Shown here one piece after another: positions 1 to 10,928 of a stretch of 64,000 bases of DNA. The notes below the pieces were generated by a model that saw only the letters and a list, made by a program, of their open reading frames with translations, searched no databases and had not been told where the DNA came from. Each line of letters begins with the position of its first letter. The first letter of the stretch is position 1. Origin of the DNA: Colletotrichum lupini (lineage: Eukaryota; Ascomycota; Sordariomycetes; Glomerellales; Glomerellaceae); NCBI RefSeq assembly GCF_023278565.1, contig NC_064678.1, positions 1,798,001 through 1,862,000 on the forward strand, given 5' to 3'. The position numbers were made by a program, and so were the translations under genes.

Positions 1-3000
1 AATTAGGGAATATTAGTATTATTCGGTAATTAATATCGTACTCGTAAGTAAAGCCTCTAATTACTATTACGAAGCGGTACGTAATCTCGATCGAAACGAC
101 TTTCTTAGTATAATTAACGTAATCTAAAGCCGCTTTAAGACTTACGATAAGAACTTAGAGCTCCTATCTAAGTTACGAGCGATTTCTTTTATATCTATAG
201 CTAGGATAATAGAGGGTAAATTACGAGTAAAGATCCTTAAAGAGCTTATTAATCGAATTAATAAGCTAGCGAAAACCTAGCTAAATAAGGGGATAAACGA
301 GTAGAAAGTTAGATATTTTTATACCGTAATTTAGCGTATATTAGAGGTAAAAATCACCCTATACTAGGTACTTAAAAACTACGAGACGCTCTACTCGAGG
401 CTAAGATCTAGCTTTAATATTAAAATAAGAATACCGTACTAAACCTATTTTTAAGCGTACGACGGCCCTTATTAATAATATTAAGTCGATCGAACGTATA
501 ATAAAAAAGGAAAAGAGGCTAGATATAGTAATTATTAATAAAGAGGCCTAGATTTGTTAAATAGGTAGAGATTTAACTTACGGGTAGGGTAATAAAAAAG
601 GTAATATTATATTTATAAAAAGGATAGATATTAGTTAAGTAACTACTCTAAGGAAGAGCGTACTAAATTATATAAATAGTATAAAAAGTTAAGGGTAGTA
701 AATAGTAAAACTAGCCCTCGTTAGTTTAACTAATTCCTTATTATATATAAAAGAAGATCCGGGGGTACGGAACTTAGTAATAGTAGCTAAAGTAGTAACT
801 TAAAGTATATACCCCCTATAAGAGATTCGGAAGATAAGGAAGATCTTACCCCTTATATTAACGAATTAGATTATAACGAAATTAATAATATTAACTACTC
901 TTTTTTTACCCCGTTAGCCTCTAGAAGATATACGAGGCTAAACGAATAAAAAGTAGTAAAAGCTCTTAATAAGTAGGCTTTTATTTACGAATAGTAAGGG
1001 AAGGTCCCTTAGATAATAAATACGGAGGCGGCTAAAAGGGCGAATTTAATAGGGCCGAAGCTTATTATTTTAATAATTAAAGAGAAGACGCTATCTTTCT
1101 TAATATTTAAAAAAAAGGAATATAGTACTAAGTATATCTAGGGGTAGCTAGAGGGGTCCTTTTTATACTACCTAAATCCCTCGAATACTAAGCTCGTATA
1201 AGTATTTTATACGAGCAAAAGGTACGGCCTAGACGATTTTTATAAAATTATTTTAAATACTAGGGTATTATAATAGTTAACTAAAGGAAAAGGGTAATTC
1301 TAAGCGCTATAGAAGATTATATTAATAACGCTTAATATATCGACGGCGGGTATTACGAGGATTAGTTTCGGCCTAGGTAAGGAAATCGTCGCCCTAGGTA
1401 TAATAAAAGTAGAGATATACTTCGGAACGATAACTTTTTATATTTTGCCCATTAATACCCCATTTCTCTTATATCTAAAAGATATAGATCGACTAGGTAT
1501 TATATTTAATAATACGAGGAACAGAATCTCTAGCGGTAAGCACTTCGAAGTAGTTAAACGATAATAGGGGCATACGTTTATAAAGCTTATTAATAATATA
1601 AAGTCGATTAATTACTTAATAAAAAGTGAGCTTAGAAAACTATACTAGAGATTTAGGTACTCGTCGGTTACGAGGCTATATAACCTCTTAAAATAATTAG
1701 GTAATAATAATATTAAAATAGGGGCGCTAGAGTAGTTAATAAAAGTATATTACTAATACTAGATAAATGCGCAGAGCCTACGCAGATTTAAGTTTAAATT
1801 GCGTAATAAGCTTAACTTTAACTAGGAAATCGTTATTAATATCTTTTACTTAAATAGTCGGCTAATACTATATATAATCGACGTAGCTATATCCTTTTAA
1901 GTAGGGTAATTCCTCTAGGATCTATAAATAAAAATAGTATAGGTAGCCCTATAAAAAAGCTAGATTAATATATACTAAGGACCGCTAGATAGTATTAGAA
2001 CCGACGCTAGTACTAGTTTTAAGTTAGTAAAATTTAGGGATAATACGACGGCTTATGGTATATAGCTAAAAGTTATACCTATTAAAGCGTACTATAGTAT
2101 TAGAAAGGTAGGAAGGGCATATTAGTAATTAAAAAGGGCGTTTAGAATTATTAAAGAGGAAAATCCGGATTTTACTAATAACGAATGCTTCTAAATAGTA
2201 CTTAAATATTATAACGATACTATGGGGCCTAACGGACTTATATTAACGCTATTAGTATTTAGAGTATATTTAAGAACGACCTTAGCCTCGCTACTATCGC
2301 TAAGTATAAGCTAACGAGCCTAAGTAGTTAAAAAAGTAATATGGGCACTATACGAGGTAAGTATAAGAAGGTAAGTTAACGAGGTAATTACTATACATAA
2401 TAGGCCCGATTTAGGGGATAATCTAGATATATTACTAAATTCGGATATATAAGTATAGCGCGAAATTACTTAATAATAGACTAGGCTATATAAGTTAATT
2501 TCTATTAACGAGCGCTCTTATATAGTTACGAGAGATTGCGACTAGCTACTCGAAGTGTTAATTATAGTAGTTAGACCGTATTATATAAGTCCTAACGAGG
2601 TGATTTCTAACCTATAAAAAGAAAAAGAGCTAGGGGAAACTATATAACCCGCGGTAGAGGTATAGGAAATTATTTTTAACGAAATCGTCGTAGTAGTACT
2701 AATAGACGACGAGGAAGAGGAAATTACTAAAAGGGTATTAATACTACTAGCGAGACGTTATAGAAGACTACGACGGCAAGCCCTAACGCGGTAATTTATT
2801 ACTAATAACGAGGTAATTAATACCTTTTATATAATAAAAGAGAAAGCCGATTTCGAGCTAGCGGTTAAACTACGTAAGGAAGGCGTAATTATAATTATTA
2901 AAAAGCCGTATAAGGGATTAGATTTTATCGAAGTAGATACTCTTTGCGATCGAGGGGTCTATCGATTTATCCTATACGACTTAGAAAAATATATAAACCT

Positions 3001-4735
3001 TTATATATTTAAATTACGAATAGTTCGTAAGATTAAAGGGAAAGGAACACCCTAGCCGTATAAGAAGTTTAGATACGTAATTTAGGGGTATAGTAACGTC
3101 GAAAAGGCGACGCTACTTATATAATTACTTTTTATATAGTACTATAGCTAACGATTAATAATAATATTAATAGTATTATTATAGAAAAAGGGATACGAGA
3201 TTTAGAGCCGTGATATTACCTAGGCCTATACCTAATCGGCTATAGGGCTTATAAGGAGAATCCTAGCCTATTTACCGAAGGAAATAGTTAGTAAGTACTT
3301 AGAAAATACGATTATTAAAGTGCTTAAGCTACTATATAGGCTCGTAGAATCGGGTACTTATTAGTAGGCTACTTATTACGATTTTAATATTAATTAATTA
3401 TTAATAGTTACTTCTATATACGACCCGTACCTACTAGTTACGGAGTACGAAGGTAACTAATTTAGGATCGTTAGAATATAAACTAACGATATATTAAGCC
3501 TATCCGATATTAATTTTATAAAAAAAGAGGATAAGGAGCTTTAAAAAGCGAGCTTTATAACGAAGCTAAAAGAGGTCCTTATAATAAATACCCCCTTAGT
3601 ATTTAACGGCGGGATTTTTATAATTAAAAAGGAAACCGTCGTTTTTTAATAAAAAGGGTAGGGCGAGAAGATTAACCTCGTCGATCTAAACGTAACTAAC
3701 GTTAAGAAGTAGTATAAGGCTAAGCTCGCGCGAGGGGTATATATTATAAATATTTATTAGCCTGAGGCGACTTTTAATTATGCTAGGGTAATATAAGTTA
3801 TAAATCTAACCGAACGAGACGTCGAGGTATTTAATAAATAGCTTAAGTAGTAATAAACGAATCTTAATCGAGGTCTTATCTATTACCTAATCGACTTTAT
3901 AATAAGTAAGCTCTACGTCTTTGTTAATAAGTTATTTATAAATAATAACGACCTTACTTCGTAATTAAAGTATATTATTATTTTGGTTAATAAGAGTATG
4001 GGCGAGAGCGAATTTACTATGTACGGTAATATAATTTATTACTTATTAACTAAAAGTAAGCGGGTAATAAGAAGTATATTAGCGTCGGAGGTTTATAGTA
4101 TAGTTAACGGCGTTAACCTCTCCTATATAATTTTAATAACGCTAAGGAAGATTACTAATTAAATTAGCCTTCTACCTATTTTAATAGTTATTTATATAAA
4201 TTCTTACTCGCTATACGAATGCCTCGTTAAATTAGGAACGATAAAAGAAAAGAGGCTTATAATCGATATTATAGCCCTTAGGTAATTATATAAAAGGCGC
4301 GAGATACTCGAGATCCGTTAGATTAATAATAAAAATAACCTCATAAACGCTTTTATAAAAATAGTACTAAATAAGGGATTAGAGTAATTCGTAAGTAGCG
4401 GAAAAGTTATTATACGAATAGAAGGATAGGTTATATAAAAAGAGTAGAGAAAAGGGGGAAAAGGAGACGACTTAGTAAACGGGCCTAAGGTCGAATTATA
4501 CTTCTAACTATAGCGGTTAAATCGATAAAAAAAAGAGAAAGTTAGTATCGGATTAAAAATCTAATTTAACTACGGTATATAGCTAACTACGCAGGGGCTA
4601 ATTAGGGGCCCTATTTATAATTATTATAGCTAGCCTAACTTACGGTTAGAACCTCTTTTTTATACCTACGTAGATATTTATATAGTTTAATTAATCTCTT
4701 CGTTAATTACGGTTCGAACTAACTACCCTGTAATA
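1..4735 (+). mobile_element. RIP-degraded Ty1/copia retrotransposon (5' end outside window)
   Basis: No frame is open, but reading the plus strand through stops gives a copia-type gag-pol in order. A zinc-knuckle remnant followed by SKEER lies near 610-650. A pre-integrase zinc motif of the RFGHPS type is near 1645-1690, and the integrase core runs about 1840-2350. Reverse transcriptase runs about 2960-3600 with the DPYLLVT and TNDILSL segments. RNase H runs about 3740-4430 (SILASEVY, INSYSLYECL). CpA and TpG are almost absent while CpG and GpC remain, which is the signature of fungal RIP. The last ~300 bp probably hold the 3' untranslated region and 3' LTR, which cannot be confirmed because the 5' LTR is outside the window. 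Composition switches sharply near 4735, next to a truncated gene. Confidence 0.85.
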
Positions 4736-4745
4736 GGGATACTAA

Positions 4746-5731
4746 CAGCTTGAGACTGCCTATAAGTGGGTACGTCTGACCGATAAAATCGCCGATGCCC
4801 ACGTAGCAATATTCCCCGGTCATCAAGACTTGACTTCACCACCAGCTGATAAGGTCTTTTCAAATATGTTTACCCTACGAGACCTGCAACAAATTGGCGA
4901 CTTCATCATACAGCCAACCGACAACATATTTGAACATCTTTTAGTGCGAAGACATAAAGACAGAGAAACTCGGCTCACTTTATATGTTTTCTTCCATGTC
5001 TCCGCCCTGAAGAAGCTCAGGTACTGGAACTTGACACGAAATGGGTACTCAATTTCACCACCGGATTGGTATCGAATGGGAACATAAAATCAGCATACTG
5101 ACGTTTTGGTTGTATTCATAGGAGTCATTTCAACGACCCCAAGTTTTTGGACGAGACGATTCAGACATTGGCTTTGCTGCTTCCCCGCAACGACGCAAAG
5201 AGCTTGAAATGGTTCAAAACCTACTGCGAGAAATTCCAGCGTAGCTTACCAAGTCCTGAGTTGAACGGCATCGACCCTAAAGCTGGACTGCTGTTGCCGG
5301 TTGGATCAAAGCGTGCCGAAGACTACAACTACTGGCTCTCTCGATTGATGACTCTGGAAAAAGAATATGAAAACTACTCTCCACGGACTCTTCGGCAATT
5401 CATGCGCGCCCGTCGTCGTTACCGTGATTGGACTATTTATTGGGTCACAGTTACCGCTCTCTTGCTCGCACTCATATCCACCGCGGCTGGTATAGTGTCT
5501 GCATTTGTGGGCGGCTTCGCTCTGAAGAAGGACAAAAACGGAAACAAGCCAATCACTGCGGCTTGCTGTTGTCGCAACATCGACCATATTACAAGCACAG
5601 TGGCCGTAGCAAGTGAAGTTCCAGCTTCTGCGTCTGGGATGACTCTTGAGCCAGCCCACATCATAGACCCATCGCACACAATGGTCGTCACAGTCAGCAT
5701 CACTACCACAATCACCGTAGCTGGTGCATGA
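4746..5731 (+). pseudogene. 5'-truncated fungal single-pass membrane protein gene
   Basis: Two exons read in one frame, <4746-5044 and 5122-5731. They are joined by a 77-nt intron with donor GTACTC, branch site TACTGAC and acceptor TAG. The joined frame matches, from memory, the C-terminal half of a common uncharacterised fungal family: a LTDK/IAD segment, then HFNDPKF-DETIQTLALL, a YNYWLSRL segment, TLRQF and one hydrophobic helix (about WTIYWVTV to SAFVGG). A Thr/Ser-rich tail follows. The frame is blocked by a stop at 4743, just where the RIP-degraded copia ends, and no start codon or N-terminal half is visible. The simplest reading is that the transposon removed or displaced the 5' half. 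Function unknown. A shorter functional gene starting inside cannot be excluded. Confidence 0.55.
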
Positions 5732-5967
5732 CGCCGTCTAGACTATAGTTCTGGTGTTCTAAGTCGTTGAGTGTGAGATCTCAATCGATGATACTCACGA
5801 GCCCCCTAACCAAGTTACCTTTTCATGCACTGTGGATTGTTACTCGTTCAATTCGTGTCTATTCTTCCAAGCTCTATAAGTCTATGTGTGACATGCCATT
5901 CACGCAGCTTCTAGCCTATGCTGCGCTTGCATTCGTTTCGAAAAAGGTCTAAACAGTATACGGGTAT

Positions 5968-6804
5968 CTATGAGCTCTCGTACTTGGCCAAGATGCTCTC
6001 AAAGTCCTTCCAGTTGTGCATAACATCAAAAGCGCCGAGCTCCTCGCTGAAGAGCTTGATCATGGAGTCCAGCTTCTCCTGGCCCTCCTCGTAGTAGGGT
6101 CCGACGTATCCCAAAAGGGGAATGCCGGCATTCTTGGCAGCGGTGGCACCGCTTCTGCTGTCCTCAATGGCGATGCACTCGCTGGGCTTGTAGCCGAGCT
6201 TCTCGCAGGCGTGGAGGTAGATGGCCGGGTTAGGCTTGGAAACGGGGGGGTCGATGCTGCTGGCAGCGGAGAAGATGACGACGTCGGGCTTGTCGAAGAA
6301 CTGGTCCATCTTGGTCTTCTCAATAGAGGCGACGACGCGGGGCATGGCGGAAGAGGAGACGATGGCCATGTGGTACTTCTTGTCCTTCTGGAGCTTCTCG
6401 AGGACCTCGATGACGTTCTCGCAGGGCTCGGCCTTTGCGCGGAGGTTCGCAATGGTGGTGTCGAGCTCCTTGGCGACCCATTGGTCAAACTCGTCGGCGG
6501 GGATGGTGAAGCCGTGACGGGCGCAGAGGCCGGTCATCATGCTGCGGAAGTTCTGGCCGACGAACTGGTGCATGAGCTCGGTGCCGCCATATCGCTTCTC
6601 GAAACCGAATTTCTCGAGGATCTGATTGGCGAGCTGAGCGCAGGCCTCGAAAGCGGCGTTCTCAGAGAGAACGAGCGTGTTATCGCAGTCGAAGAGAAGG
6701 CACTTGATCTGTCATGAAAGCGGTTAGATGGATTGATCTTGAGATAGCTCATAAACTTCAGCCATTGAAGCTAGGAAGCTAGTATCTTTACTTACTTGAG
6801 GCAT
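5968..6804 (-). CDS. HAD-superfamily hydrolase (phosphatase)
   Basis: CDS is complement(5968-6708, 6796-6804), 249 aa. All four HAD motifs are present: motif I LLFDCDNTL at residues 8-16, with the nucleophile Asp at the first D; a motif II Ser in IVSSSAMPR; a motif III Lys in VSKPNPAIY; and motif IV acidic pair in CIAIEDSRSGA. The helical cap between motifs I and II fits the beta-phosphoglucomutase/sugar-phosphatase subfamily, which dephosphorylates small cytosolic phosphoesters. The substrate cannot be read from sequence. The first exon is only nine nucleotides (MPQ). It is followed by an 87-nt intron with donor GTAAGT, branch CTAAC and acceptor CAG. This start is chosen because motif I begins just after the splice and needs an upstream Met. 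A Gly/Leu/Glu-rich frame on the opposite strand (6016-6717) is a codon-bias shadow. Confidence 0.9.
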
Positions 6805-7636
6805 CTTGAAGGATATGGAATGGCAATTCTAAGGATGAAAATATGATGGAGGGACCAGAGTGAAGAGAGAAAAGAAAGAAACTTTGTTACTGTTGGTGAC
6901 AGATTTTCAATGATCGGCGAGCTTGTGAAAGGTGGGGGGTCATATTCAGGAACAACGCGACGGTCCCTGGGCGGATCATGGACGGAGGGGCAAGTGGGTT
7001 CCAAAAAAAAAAGAGCGCAGACAGGTTTCAGGAATACGGCACGGCATTTACTTCCCTGTCGAGCATGTCTTATCGCAAGCTTCGTTGCCAATGACAGCAA
7101 GGCGTGGACAAGAAAGCTCAAGGATGTTCCTGACAACTCCTCCGAAACTGTACACGGTATTCAATCACCTGGTATCAACGGCACTTCTTCTCTTGACCTG
7201 ACACTTGTCTACAACATGAGGCTTTGAAATGGCATTCCTCTCTACGCTTCTTTCCGATATGACCCACATCGAGGGGTTGGAGGGGCAGACCTCGAAAGGA
7301 ACACTCTATCGGCCCGCCATTGATTCTCCTTGGGATAACCAACGGGAGGCTGAGAAAAGGACCGAAAACCTTCGGTCAACGGTTCTGCAACGGCATGATG
7401 TCATTCGATGACGTAGGGCGCAGAAAGACTCCATCAAAGTGTGGATTTGGTGCAAAATGGGTCCCGGTCTGACTCGTGAGCCGCGACAGCCGTCGTCAAC
7501 GGTAGACTTTCGACGGTGAGGTGGATAGTCGGCCGTTTTGATTTTGGACAACATTTAAGGGTTTGGCAGCTTAATTAACTCTTTAAGCTTTTGAAGGCGC
7601 AGCTGCGAAGCTGAGGCGTCGTGCTCTCGTGAAGCC
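6805..7636. other. Intergenic region upstream of the HAD gene
   Basis: Normal base composition with only short unrelated open frames on both strands. It contains an A-run near 7003-7014 and must hold the HAD promoter. No coding, RNA or repeat feature is recognised here. Confidence 0.5.
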
Positions 7637-8102
7637 TTACTTGGGTGACCAAGATACATCCAACCTAATCTGCTTCGCGTCCATATTTTGATTATCAAAT
7701 TGGCCGCCAGCATATGAAACCAAGTCCTTCGCAATACCTCGATAGCTACTTTCATTTGAAGGTGTCTGCTTCTCCAAGTCCTTCGATTTTCTCGAGTCCT
7801 TCTTTCGATCGGTTTTCGAAGTTATATTCTCCTCTTCATGTGAGGCTTTAGTCGATCGTGCAGAGCCGCATTGTGCAGCAACTGAGCTTGAGGCTTGGCG
7901 TCGTGAAGATTCGGAGGGTCTGCAGCGATTAATTTAGCTGAGATCAAGCAAAAAGAGATGAAAATAGTGTTTGGGCTCACAGCTCTGTCTCTCGGGGAGG
8001 TTGAGGTTCCATTAAGCCTGGTGGTCTATCCGCCTCGGCGTCGTTGTGCTTGTGCTCGATCGAAGGCTGGACGGGCTGGACGGGCTGGACGGGCTGCTCC
8101 AT
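7637..8102 (-). CDS. Tentative small hypothetical protein, low complexity
   Basis: CDS is complement(7637-7919, 7981-8102), 134 aa. Exon 1 starts MEQPVQPVQPVQPS, encoded by a 9-bp tandem repeat. The 61-nt intron has donor GTGAGC and acceptor CTGCAG, and the phase is conserved across it. Exon 2 encodes a Ser/Lys/Glu-rich region with basic stretches such as KTDRKKDSRKSK, then a more ordered end (IAKDLVSYAGGQF ... LDVSWSPK). No domain is recognised. A repeat unit divisible by three and an intron that preserves the frame support coding. The short length, low complexity and lack of a recognised family argue against it. The final TAA overlaps a possible donor GTAAGG, so a further exon is possible. 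Confidence 0.35.
8064..8095. repeat. 9-bp tandem repeat (GGGCTGGAC), about 3.5 copies
   Basis: Perfect head-to-tail copies of GGGCTGGAC. On the minus strand they encode Val-Gln-Pro repeats in the tentative protein at 7637-8102. Confidence 0.85.
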
Positions 8103-10062
8103 CTCTGACGAAGTAATAAGCTTCTGTATATTTGGTAGTCAGCTCTTGCAGCTCAATAGGTAATTGACAATAATCTAGCCAGCGGACCACGATACCGCCA
8201 GCCTGAGTACTTTAGTCAAACTTATCTTGTGAGTCTAATCGCTTGTACACCGCTAGCTTGTACCTAGGTCAGAATGGCTTATGTCTTTTTGACAACTTTC
8301 ACTTACTCGGGGTATTCTGTAAGACTCTAGAAAGCGATGAAGAGTTGTGACATGCAATATCACCGCGTCTCATCCAGGTTAAAGACGTGTAGAGAATCTG
8401 AAAAAGAGGAGAAAGCTAAGGAAGAGTGGGAGGCGCGGTCCTCCAAGTCCTAACTCAACTCTACAAAGTCATAGGGGAAGCATGAAGTAGCTGTTGGCTT
8501 TTGGAGCCCTAATAGTTCAGATGCTAACCCACGATAACAGCTACATCTAAAGCCCTAGTGGTTATTTGCTTTTATTCTCCTTCTTGGACCAATTTTGGCC
8601 ATTCGATTATCCATCCTATTAACAGTATCGTGAAATGCAGAGAAATCAATGGTTCTGCCGAGCCGTAACTTCGTGAGGGTGTGGCAGGATGCAGGAGACA
8701 CGTCGCATCGTAGACATGGTCTCCTTTGGCCAGTACCTAATTACAGCATATTCCCAACAGACTTCACTGAGAGACTGCCTATGTTTTGCCGTGCTTATAT
8801 ACCCGAGCCCCTGATCAGCCCCATTTCAACCTCTCTTCTTGGTAGGAAGGGTGGTTGGGTCGTTCGAGGAACGGAAGCGTGACGGAGATTACAGCCAGAC
8901 TGGCGGACGCAACGTTTAGAATTTTCAAAATCATCACGTAGTTCCGGAATGTTCATTCAATCTCGTCAGAGGCTTCAGATTTCTGGACGTGGGAATGGAG
9001 TCCCCCGGAAACAATCACTTCGTTAACGCCTTTTGAGAGACTCATACACAGGTCCCACAGTCTCCCAACTTTCAAGTCCTTCGGAAATCGCCTTCCTCAT
9101 GGCGGCAAAGTGCAGCAAAGGCTGGAACAAGACCCAGGCTTTCCGATCGGCTCTTCATTCTATAGGTCCCGAAGAAGAGGTGTGTAGGCTGTTGACATCT
9201 CTAGCAAGGGTATCTAGTACATCACGCGTGCTTGGTGGCGCGTCCGGGTCAACTTTGGGTTCCTTTCTTCCAGGGCTTGGCAAGGCAACCGGTCGCCTTG
9301 TCGTATGCCAGCCAATTACTCGGTGTGTATAGCTCGGTCAATCGCTTTCGCGACCGTTCCCTTGGCGATTCGGTGCTCCGTGCCTCTTGAACCCTCACTC
9401 AGAAGCATTGGGGGCCGGGAACTCGATGATAATCCCATTCACTGTGGCCAATGGTGTTGGTCGCCTCCCTCAGTATGAAACAAAACACCAACAGGTACTT
9501 GTTGTTCTTTACAATAATCTTTACATCCTGCGATACATGGAATATCATCACAGGCGACTGGTTGATGGATCACAATAGTTCTGGCCTCTCTTCTTTTGAT
9601 AAAGGTAATCTGGGCAGGATCGATTAGCCGTACTGTCAAAGATGTCATTCCCATCGAATGCGATTTATCCCAAATCTTTCCGCGAACGTGTGCATTCGGC
9701 GTTGGTTCACGGCTTTGAAACACACCTTTGTGCGGGCTATGTTACTTTAGGCAACCAAGGCACCCCCTTTCCAATTGCACTACGCGGAATTCGGCAGGCT
9801 ACAGATTCATCGAGTAAAGAATTGGTATCAATCAAGACAATTTTCCAACGATATCGTGAATCGATGCTCCATACAAGTTGTTTTATTGTGTTTATACTGA
9901 TTAGATAATCTGAGATCCTTCCCAACATTAGCGTTGAATATTCCAAACGTGCCATGTCCACAACGGGCTCCGTCAGCTTACACCCCCGCACCACGCCGCA
10001 AAAGTTCATCTGAAGACACATTCAGCAACTTCCTCGGACTGACCTGAACAAGACGGTGAGCT
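8103..10062. other. Gene-poor region with fragmentary coding traces
   Basis: No complete gene is supported. On the minus strand at about 8102-8270 one frame reads protein-like, with YKLAVYKRLDSQDKFD, one stop, then GGIVVRWLDYCQLPIELQEL and a YYFVRD segment. A second frame near 8297-8385 ends at a GTAAGT donor after a pyrimidine-rich CAG acceptor. These may be exons or remnants of an older gene joined to the small gene at 7637-8102. Open frames around 9033-10021 on either strand resemble nothing recognised. Confidence 0.35.
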
Positions 10063-10713
10063 ATGGCACCACGGACTCGTGAAGAGCTCCTCGCCTATGG
10101 CATAGTCGATCCGTCAATCGAGGCCGTAAGTTCACGCCAGCCCACCGCCCACTAACCTTTATCTTCTCAGAGCATGCATAGATGCTGACAACGTGTCTCC
10201 TTCTCCAGGAACTCGCTGCCCGGCCTCTCCGGGACCCGCAGCGCGGAGATCCTTACTTTGGACGAAATGACTTCTTCGCGATGCGAGAACATCGGGCGAC
10301 GCGCTTGCGTGAGTCCCATCACCAGCGCTACCTCCCCGGCCCCATTCCGGAGCAGGTCCGCGAGGATGACCGCAAAGTCACCATGAGAGATGGCCATGAA
10401 ATCGCCATTCGGGTATATGCCCCCGTAAAGGCCCCTTCTGGAGGCAGTCCACTCATTGTGATGTATCACGAGGGAGGGTGGTGCATGGGTGATCTCTCTG
10501 ACGAAGAGGTGAACTGCCGCCTGTTCAGTAGAGATCTCGGCGCAGTTTGCATCAATGTTGAGTATCGGTTAGCTTACGACTTAAGCCTCAATGCTCTATA
10601 TCAACACTGACTTAAGCAGGCTCGCTCCCGAGTTCCCCTTTCCAACCGGTATCAATGACAGCTGGGACGCGTTGCAATGGGTAAGTTATGCATCTAGCTC
10701 CTCAATTGCGTCA

Positions 10714-10928
10714 TGACTATTAGGCCTCGCCGGTTAGGCCTCGTTAGTTAAGGGATAGCTCAGGGGGCATAAAGAGGGGGACTAAGTAACAAAGGAGTAG
10801 CTTAGGTATATATAGAGCGCTAGTAATATACCTCGAGGGAAGGGTAGATTTTAATAATTTATCTTTTAAACTTTAATAATAATTAGCCTCTATAAGCTTT
10901 TTCCCTATATTATATATTTATTAATAAT
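10714..10928 (+). repeat. 5' LTR of the intronic gypsy element
   Basis: This is the less RIP-altered copy at its start (TTAGGCCTCG repeated twice). It pairs with 17870-18096, sharing AAGGGATAGCT, GGGGGACTAAGTAA and AGGGTAGATTTTA blocks. Start and end are approximate. Confidence 0.75.

Noticed and set aside
6016..6717. 233-codon plus-strand frame over the HAD gene
   Set aside because: It is the antisense of the HAD coding sequence. Its Gly/Leu/Glu richness reflects the codon bias of the real gene, and no motif is seen.
9033..10021. Several 63-99 codon frames on both strands
   Set aside because: They overlap one another, have no recognised motif and no consistent splice chain. A small unknown gene cannot be excluded.
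10681..10735. Exact 5-bp target duplication for the intronic gypsy
   Set aside because: A TGAC occurs at both edges (10714-10717 and near 18090-18093), but LTR alignment places both inside the LTRs, so no duplication is claimed.
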